Notes under the pieces: generated by a model
The model's database searches: none
Seen by the model: the letters and a program-made list of their open reading frames with translations, nothing else
Told to the model about the DNA's origin: nothing
Position numbers and translations under genes: made by a program
Part shown: piece by piece, positions 32,805 through 38,751 of the stretch
How positions within the stretch are numbered: position 1 is the stretch's first letter
How the letters are laid out: each line of letters begins with the position of its first letter
Assembly: GCA_938091935.1 (NCBI GenBank)
Contig: CALKNV010000062.1
Location: forward strand, 1-38,751
Length of the DNA stretch: 38,751 nucleotides
Source of the DNA: an uncultured Pseudomonadales bacterium
Lineage (GTDB): Bacteria; Pseudomonadota; Gammaproteobacteria; Pseudomonadales; Pseudohongiellaceae
Direction: 5' to 3'

Positions 32805-34724
32805 TTATCTAGAGTTTGGGTTCCAAGGATCTCCCACTCCAGCCAACTCGCAGAAATCGCCTGTGTCCAGAAAATGCGTATGCAAACACTCCAGGCTAGA
32901 GCCCATCTCTTGGAGCAAATCAACTGTTTCTGGATAGGCAACGCGAGTAAAAAAGCCAGACCGGCCACCTCTAGCCATATCGGCAGTTGACTGACCCAGT
33001 CGCGTAATCACTTTTACATCGCCACCCTGGGAGACCAGGTAGCGGATTAAATCATTGTCTCCCCTTGCAGCAGCGTAGTGCATAGGCGTAAAGCCCCAGG
33101 AATCCAGTTCGTTCACGTCGGCGCCGTGTTCTTCGACCAGATATTTAACGGCAGGGATGAAATTGCCCGGGACGTTTCTGATGCTGAACGATCCGAGGCC
33201 AGTAAATCCACCGCCAGCAGCGACATGAATCGGATAAGCATTAAAAGCATCGGTTGGAATATAGGGTAAGCCCGAATCTTCCTGTTGCCTGCCATCCTGC
33301 TGTCGACGCTCGCGCATGCCGGGCACCGGCCACGCGGTGGGGATATTTGGATTGGCGCCATAACTGGACAGCAGCTCCATGGCCGCGATGTCCTGGGCAT
33401 AGGCGGCACGCCAAAAGGGCGTGGCACCTTTCAGATCAGTACCAATTTTGGTCAGGCCATATTCGAAATACCAAAGGTGTGTATTCAGTCGCACATTGGG
33501 ATTAGCGCCTGCTTCCAGCAGTGCACTTAACACTTCCATGTATTCAGTACTCTGTAAATCCTGTGCTCGGGGCTGCGGATAGTTGGATTTGGGTGCCCAT
33601 TGAGTTTGCAGGGTTGCAAACAGGGGGCCGGCACCATCGGTGCTAGCTACGAGGTTAGGATCGGCACCGCGTTCGATAAGCAACTTGGCGACATCAAACT
33701 GTCCATTCAAGGTAGCAATCAGTAAGGGGCTTGTTGCATCGCCACTCACTTGATTGATGTTTGCACCGCCGTCTAGCAATGCCTTGGCTGCTTCTGTATG
33801 CCCCTCTCTGGCGGCATGTAATAGCGCAGTCATGCCCCCAGTGGTGCGCACCAGGGTTTCTCGGTAGGGCGGCCTCGCGAGGTCGGGGCCTTCTGGATAG
33901 TCTGGGCGATATCTGATGAGCGCCTCGGGGTTGAAATCCCGATAGGCTGCGTCTGATTGCCTGAATTCCCGTTGCGCCTTGATGGCGGCTTGAACTGCGT
34001 CAACGCTGGCAACATCCATAGCGCCTTCGAAGGCTGTGTATTCGGCAACGGCCTTCTGTAGCAGCTGGCTTGCCTGCCGGTCGGCATACACTTCCTGCAG
34101 TACATCCACCACGGTCGTGGAAATGGCAGGATCTGCACCCGCCTGCAGAAGTAGCTGAATAGATTCCGCTCGGTTGTTGGCCGCTGCGAACATCAGAGGC
34201 GTTTGTCCGGCGGAGATTTCCTTGGCATTGGGATCGGCGCCGTGTTCAAGTAACAACTTGACTGACTCAGCCCCGCCGACTTCCTGCGCTGCCAGGTGTA
34301 ATGCAGTCACGTGGCTATTGGTCGTAGTTGCCTTGGCATCCGCGCCTGCGTTCAACAGCAAGCTAACAATGGCGCTGTCGGCCTGACTGCTGGCGATATG
34401 TAGCGGGGTATAGCTACCTATTCTTGTGGTTGGGTCTACTTCGGCACCGGCATTGAGTAGTGCCTCAACAATTGTCGCATGACCTGATTGTGCGGCTAGA
34501 TGCACAGCGGTCAGGCCATCACCGGTTGCCTCATTCAGGTCGGGTCTATCGGTAAGCAGCCTCGCGACTCGCCCGGCATCACCGGCGCGGGTCGCCTCGA
34601 TAAGATCGGATGCGAAGCTCCCGTGAGACAAACTTAATGTGCCACCAAATACCAGACACAACAATCCGTTTAGTGCCCTGGGCCTGGAACCGCAAAGTGA
34701 CTGAAGCTGGGCAAGCCTGATCAT
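32805..34724 (-). CDS. Exported ankyrin-repeat protein
   Basis: I use ATG 34724, which overlaps the TGA of the DUF1552 gene as TGATG; a GTG one codon earlier is possible. The product (639 residues) has a hydrophobic N-terminal segment (about 18-40) that fits a signal peptide. About nine to ten ankyrin repeats follow, such as DGLTAVHLAAQSGHATIVEALLNAGA and WGFTPMHYAAARGDNDLIRYLV, in two blocks separated by a less regular stretch (about 195-270). A cysteine pair lies near the end. The stop-start overlap implies coupling with DUF1552 translation. Ankyrin domains bind proteins; here probably a partner from the same operon. Confidence 0.9.
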   Translation of the reverse strand: MIRLAQLQSLCGSRPRALNGLLCLVFGGTLSLSHGSFASDLIEATRAGDAGRVARLLTDRPDLNEATGDGLTAVHLAAQSGHATIVEALLNAGAEVDPTTRIGSYTPLHIASSQADSAIVSLLLNAGADAKATTTNSHVTALHLAAQEVGGAESVKLLLEHGADPNAKEISAGQTPLMFAAANNRAESIQLLLQAGADPAISTTVVDVLQEVYADRQASQLLQKAVAEYTAFEGAMDVASVDAVQAAIKAQREFRQSDAAYRDFNPEALIRYRPDYPEGPDLARPPYRETLVRTTGGMTALLHAAREGHTEAAKALLDGGANINQVSGDATSPLLIATLNGQFDVAKLLIERGADPNLVASTDGAGPLFATLQTQWAPKSNYPQPRAQDLQSTEYMEVLSALLEAGANPNVRLNTHLWYFEYGLTKIGTDLKGATPFWRAAYAQDIAAMELLSSYGANPNIPTAWPVPGMRERRQQDGRQQEDSGLPYIPTDAFNAYPIHVAAGGGFTGLGSFSIRNVPGNFIPAVKYLVEEHGADVNELDSWGFTPMHYAAARGDNDLIRYLVSQGGDVKVITRLGQSTADMARGGRSGFFTRVAYPETVDLLQEMGSSLECLHTHFLDTGDFCELAGVGDPWNPNSR

Positions 34725-36133
34725 CACACCACGGCTCCTGCTTTCAATGCCAAGGCGCCGTTGCTGTCGCCGAAACTGTCCAACTCGTGTCCCATACCAT
34801 TCATCAGAGTGACAAAGGCGTTCGCCATCGGCGTGCCTTCAGCAGCGGCCACATGCATATTGCCCTTCAGTGCACCGTTGGCGTGACCCATCAACAGCAG
34901 AGGACACCTGATGTGATTATGCAGATTAGGATCGCCCATCGGGGAGCCCCAAACTATGGCAGTCTTGTCCAGTAGTGAGGCATCTCCATCAATCGTATTC
35001 TTCATTTTTTCAAGGAAGTAGGCGAGGGCTCCCATGCGGTAAGTGTTAATTTTATGGAAGTCCATGATGTCGTCGGGCACATTACCGTGGTGCGAGGCGC
35101 CGTGAATCGACTTGTTGGTTCCGCTTTGCGGAAACGTTCTGTTGGACTGATCGAAACCAGTCTTGAAGGTGATGGCGCGGGTCATATCTGACTGCAGCGC
35201 CAGAACCTGTAGATCGAACATTAGTTGCATATGCTCTTCCCAGGTACCGGGTATGCCGGAAGGGGCCTCTGGCATCGCACGTTCTTCGCCGCTCGCGACA
35301 TTGGTGCTGCGTGCTTCCATTAGCTGAATGCGGCGCTCGACTTCACGTATATGCTGCAGATATTCATCCAGTGCGACTCTATCCGCCGGGCCCAAGGACT
35401 TGCTCAATCTATCGACTTCCGTGAGCATCCAGTCCAGCATGCTCTTATCGGTTTGCCTTCTTTCTATTCTATCTTGCTCGGAGTCGCCAGCTCCGAACAG
35501 GCGTTCAAAAACCGCGCGGGGTTCGCGAATAGCCGGTAGCGGTTGATTTGGCGAGGCCCAGGCCAGCGATGTGGTATAGGCGCAGTGGTAGTTGTAAGCG
35601 CAGCCACCTCCACGGTCGATTTCTTCGATACATAGTTCCAGTGATGGCAGTACCGTATCCTGGCCAAAACGCTGCGCATGCAGTTGGTCAATCGATACGC
35701 CAATTTCCATGTCAGACCCTTGTGTCTGCTTGGGCATCGCCTGCGTGAGGAAAACAGCGGTGGAGCGATCGTGATCGCCACCAATCTGATCCGCGTTGAA
35801 TGGGTTTGCCATATTGCAGTCAGTGGAACTCACTACCGTGAGATAATCCCGGTAGGCTTCCAGTGGTTTCAGTTGGCTGTCGTTGCCAATGACGAAATCT
35901 CTGCCTGTGCCCTGAGGGGCAAACAGGTTTCTGGCATGGCCCCAATCACTGCCGCCTGCGCAGCCCATGGATTCCTCGATACAAACCAGTCTTGCCGGTG
36001 TCTCGGTGTTTGCGCTGGCTGCTAAAACCCGGCCCGCGGGTACCATGGCGCTCAGAAAAGGCAAAGCGACTCCGGCTCCCATGCGTCCAATGAAAGCCCT
36101 GCGTGAAAGGTGTTTTCCGGTGATGAATTTCAT
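34724..36133 (-). CDS. DUF1552 family protein
   Basis: The start at 36133 follows AAGGAG by nine to ten bases, and gives 469 residues. The N-terminus KHLSRRAFIGRMGAGVALPFL is a Tat signal. The rest matches DUF1552 (PF07586), related to the alkaline-phosphatase-like DUF1501 group: GSDMEIGVSIDQ, GGCAYNYHCAYTTSLAWASP, SIHGASHHGNVP and KTAIVWGSPMGDPNLHNH. It begins 13 bases after the DUF1592 gene ends and overlaps the ankyrin gene. Its activity is not known; the pairing with DUF1592 proteins is widespread in planctomycetes and gammaproteobacteria. Confidence 0.93.
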   Translation of the reverse strand: MKFITGKHLSRRAFIGRMGAGVALPFLSAMVPAGRVLAASANTETPARLVCIEESMGCAGGSDWGHARNLFAPQGTGRDFVIGNDSQLKPLEAYRDYLTVVSSTDCNMANPFNADQIGGDHDRSTAVFLTQAMPKQTQGSDMEIGVSIDQLHAQRFGQDTVLPSLELCIEEIDRGGGCAYNYHCAYTTSLAWASPNQPLPAIREPRAVFERLFGAGDSEQDRIERRQTDKSMLDWMLTEVDRLSKSLGPADRVALDEYLQHIREVERRIQLMEARSTNVASGEERAMPEAPSGIPGTWEEHMQLMFDLQVLALQSDMTRAITFKTGFDQSNRTFPQSGTNKSIHGASHHGNVPDDIMDFHKINTYRMGALAYFLEKMKNTIDGDASLLDKTAIVWGSPMGDPNLHNHIRCPLLLMGHANGALKGNMHVAAAEGTPMANAFVTLMNGMGHELDSFGDSNGALALKAGAVV

Positions 36134-36146
36134 TCCTGGTAGCTCC

Positions 36147-38594
36147 TTATAATTCTTTATTCGCTGCGGCAACTAAGCCTACGCTGATATCTGAGACCTG
36201 CATCTTTTGGAACGGATCGCTACGGACAACGCCAAGGATGAATGCCGACATTCGATAGTCGCTCGCCTCAGCTTCGCTAACAATTTTTCTCACGGTTGGT
36301 TGATCAAAATACTCGATACGTCTACCCATGGCATAAGCCAATAGATTGGCCGTGAAATTCCTCACAATAGGAATTGGCCGCTTGACGACTACCTCGTTCA
36401 GGTCCATTGGGGTATCAATGTCTGTGCCATCATAGTAGGTGCCGGAGGTATCCAGTTCCCTGCCATCTTCCCGAATACGCCAGGCGCCGGTCACGTCGAA
36501 ATTGTCCAGGGCCAGGCCAATGGGATCCATGAATTGGTGACAGGCGTTGCAAGTTGGATTGGCTCTGTGAATCTCCATCCGCTCCCGGGTGGTAAGAATT
36601 CTGCCGGGCTCAACGCCATCGGTTGCCTCCAGAGCCGGTACGTCGGGCGGCGGTGGTGGTGGCGGGTTACCCATGATCACTTCCATAACCCACTTGCCCC
36701 GCAATACGGGGGAGGTTCTGTTGGACATGGAAGTCAGCATGAGCACACTGCCATGGCCTAGAAGCCCGCGTCGATTCTCATCCTGATAGCTAACGCGCTG
36801 AAACTCGTTACCGATGATGCCTTCCATACCGTAGTGATCGGCGAGTCGCTCATTCACGAAGGTGTAGTCCGCTGACATAATCTCCAGCAGGCTTCTGTCC
36901 TCGGTGATGAGGTTGGCAAAAAACAATTGGGTTTCCCGAATCATGTCCTGCTTAAGCTGACCCGTAAAATCAGGATAGAGATATGGCTCCGGGTCATTCT
37001 TGCCGGCTTCCTGTAAGCGCAACCATTGCGACGCGAAACTGGTGGCCAGATTAATTGAGCGCGGGTCTGCCAGCATGCGGTCAACCTGGGATTCCAGAAT
37101 ATCAGGATCAGAGAGCGCGCCTTGACTAGCCAGGTTCCTGAGTTCGTCATCAGGGCCGGTTCCCCAAATAAAGAAGGATAAGCGAGACGCAAGATCGATG
37201 GCGTTCAAGCGAAAGCTGTCGCCGGGCGCAATGTCCTCGGGTTGTTCTTCCAGCCTGAATAGAAAAGATGGGCTGGCAAGAATGCTCTGCAAGGCAGTAC
37301 GCACGCCAATCTCAAATCCTGAGTTCTGTGCATAGCGATCATAGAAAGCCATTGGGCCGGCAATGTCTTCTTCAGTGATAGGGCGTCGATAAGCCGCGGT
37401 GGCTACCTGGGAAACGATTTCACGTGCGCATTGAGCTTGTTCGTCTGCAGAGTTGGGATAACAAGAGAAAATCCTGCGCCTGCTGGGTGTTTCCGAAACT
37501 GGGCCCGCTGTAACCGGGCCAGTGACCATTAAGTCAGCCAGGTGTGGCAGCGCAGTGATGCCATAGTTGGCCCACTGCTGAGCATCTTCGCCCCCGACAA
37601 ACGACCATTTGAAAGGACTGAGACGATCTTCATAGGGGCCTTCAATGCGCTTCACAAACGCCGCAGCGATTTGGTGCTGGCCCGCTTTCACCTGAATGGG
37701 CTTGGTTTGGATAGGAATGGACTGATCACCATTGTGTGCAAGCGCCAATTGCGCAACACCTACACCATCAATGGAGATATCCAAGTCGTGCCCAGGCATG
37801 CCTCTACCAAATAGGGTTTCGACGGAAAGGACGTACTCACCATCGGTTGGGAAATCATGGGTCACCACCATGCCTCCCCTGGTACCAAAGGGAGTGCCAT
37901 CCAGATGATCCCAGGCATGCTGGGAAACATGGATAGGGTTAGTGTATTTGGAAGAGGCAGACTCCGCGTCCGGATTACCCAGTGCGAGGCGGGTGACTTC
38001 CGCTGCAGCCCTTAAATAGGATTCCAGCAATGTGGTGGAAAGCCCCTGGGCTGCAGAGAGGTTGTTGAAGTTGCCAAGATAGGTGTCTGAAGGAAGCCAA
38101 CGCGATGCATCGACTTTGAGATCGAAGAGTTGCTGCACACTGTTTTCATATTCAGCGCGGGTAAGTCGCTGAAATCTTCTGACTCCCGGATTAGGATTCG
38201 CGGCGGCATGCTCGTCAATTCTTGTTTCTAACTCGTCAACCAGCGCTGCCAGAATTTCGGGGCTTGGCCTGGCCATGCCAGGTGGAGGCATCATGCCGGC
38301 CCGTAGCTTACGAATCATTCTCTCGGCAGTTTCAGGGTGGTTTGGCGCGTTTTCAACTTCGAAGCCAGCCAAAGAAAGATTGCCTGTTTTCAACGCGTCG
38401 TTGTGACAAACGAAACAGTAGGTCTGAACGACTTCGGTGAGGTTTACGGATTTGGTATCAAGACTGGTGGGAGGCTGAGTAGCAGCTGCCATTGTCGCTA
38501 CGCTGGTTTCTGCCCTCTGCTCGTTGCCGGAATCGCATCCAGCTAGCACTAGGCCAATTGCTGCAGCCAAGACAGTGGATACGGATCTGTTCAT
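36147..38594 (-). CDS. DUF1592 (PSD1-type) cytochrome-like lipoprotein
   Basis: The 815-residue protein has a lipoprotein signal (lipobox LAGC, Cys20). A heme c motif CFVCH (Cys60, Cys63, His64) starts a cytochrome-like domain (PSCyt1-like). The planctomycete-type set DUF1587, DUF1595, DUF1592, DUF1588 and DUF1585 follows in order: MMPPPGMARPSPE, FQRLTRAEYENSVQQLF, RLSFFIWGTGPDDEL, RTSPVLRGKWVMEVIMGNPPPPPP, CNACHQFMDPIGLALDNFD. The second CxxCH (in CNACH) lies near residue 690. These proteins are thought to be envelope electron-transfer or substrate-oxidising proteins tied to polymer breakdown. It is the first gene of the minus-strand run. Confidence 0.93.
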   Translation of the reverse strand: MNRSVSTVLAAAIGLVLAGCDSGNEQRAETSVATMAAATQPPTSLDTKSVNLTEVVQTYCFVCHNDALKTGNLSLAGFEVENAPNHPETAERMIRKLRAGMMPPPGMARPSPEILAALVDELETRIDEHAAANPNPGVRRFQRLTRAEYENSVQQLFDLKVDASRWLPSDTYLGNFNNLSAAQGLSTTLLESYLRAAAEVTRLALGNPDAESASSKYTNPIHVSQHAWDHLDGTPFGTRGGMVVTHDFPTDGEYVLSVETLFGRGMPGHDLDISIDGVGVAQLALAHNGDQSIPIQTKPIQVKAGQHQIAAAFVKRIEGPYEDRLSPFKWSFVGGEDAQQWANYGITALPHLADLMVTGPVTAGPVSETPSRRRIFSCYPNSADEQAQCAREIVSQVATAAYRRPITEEDIAGPMAFYDRYAQNSGFEIGVRTALQSILASPSFLFRLEEQPEDIAPGDSFRLNAIDLASRLSFFIWGTGPDDELRNLASQGALSDPDILESQVDRMLADPRSINLATSFASQWLRLQEAGKNDPEPYLYPDFTGQLKQDMIRETQLFFANLITEDRSLLEIMSADYTFVNERLADHYGMEGIIGNEFQRVSYQDENRRGLLGHGSVLMLTSMSNRTSPVLRGKWVMEVIMGNPPPPPPPDVPALEATDGVEPGRILTTRERMEIHRANPTCNACHQFMDPIGLALDNFDVTGAWRIREDGRELDTSGTYYDGTDIDTPMDLNEVVVKRPIPIVRNFTANLLAYAMGRRIEYFDQPTVRKIVSEAEASDYRMSAFILGVVRSDPFQKMQVSDISVGLVAAANKEL

Positions 38595-38751
38595 CTCGAG
38601 CCCCTCTTTTAGTGTATGGGCTTGTTTTTGGTTTTCTATTTATTGAGATTTTCTTGCCAGATAGAGCAACCCTCAGACTTTTACTCAATGCAGGGTAGGT
38701 GGCACCACAGAAGACTAGCAAAAAAGGGCCTCACTTTCTAAGGGTTTGCTG
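38595..38751 (-). promoter_or_regulatory. Upstream region of the DUF1592 operon
   Basis: This is the only long non-coding stretch before the first gene of the run, so it should hold its promoter. On the minus strand it is AT-rich close to the gene. GAGGGG lies about six bases before the ATG. I cannot pick a clear -35/-10 pair. Confidence 0.35.

Overview
This window looks like chromosomal DNA of a free-living, probably aquatic gammaproteobacterium. GC content is moderate (a little above 50% by eye) and gene density is high. Many products carry Sec, Tat or lipoprotein signals. The families seen (UrcA, DUF3014, YbaN/DUF454, TrhO, NhaA, UxxxC/CxxxC peroxiredoxin, the DUF1592/DUF1552/ankyrin module) fit a Cellvibrionales/Pseudohongiella-like lineage; that placement is inference. 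I see no rRNA, tRNA, CRISPR array, prophage or intact insertion sequence.

Layout. 0.3-6.1 kb (+): secreted proteins, a cyclase-fold hydrolase, a TPR protein, a peroxiredoxin with an in-frame TGA, a DUF3014 protein and a 3-mercaptopyruvate-type sulfurtransferase. 6.2-11.4 kb (-): small proteins (membrane protein, DUF1330, UrcA) and a large membrane-anchored alpha/beta hydrolase. 11.7-15.5 kb (+): TrhO, a hotdog thioesterase, a secreted CxxCH protein, a STAS-like protein and an interrupted double zinc-ribbon gene. 15.5-18.4 kb: a cupin, three tandem paralogous lipoproteins, an interrupted type IV pilin gene and a small DUF7661-like protein. 18.4-25.6 kb: NhaA, DUF454, a fatty acid desaturase, an M28 peptidase, an amidase and a secreted protein. 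25.7-29.9 kb: an Lrp-family regulator divergent from alanine dehydrogenase, then a two-gene GMC dehydrogenase operon ending in a strong terminator. 30-38.6 kb (-): a run of exported proteins: DUF1592 cytochrome-like lipoprotein, DUF1552, ankyrin, NIPSNAP-like, cyanophycinase-like and DUF411.

The most notable observation is the peroxiredoxin at 3531-4073. Its only in-frame stop is a TGA exactly where the peroxidatic cysteine should be. A 6-bp hairpin with a G-containing loop starts its loop 21 nt downstream, as expected for a bacterial SECIS element. This gene is best read as a selenoprotein that an ordinary gene caller would split in two. Two other genes in the window (zinc ribbon, pilin) also carry a single in-frame TGA, but without a cysteine context or a convincing SECIS; these look like nonsense mutations or restart arrangements and serve as a caution for the first claim.

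Other points of interest are the Lrp/ald intergenic region with inverted repeats, a possible attenuator directly in front of the desaturase start, the lipoprotein triplication, and the translationally coupled DUF1552-ankyrin pair.
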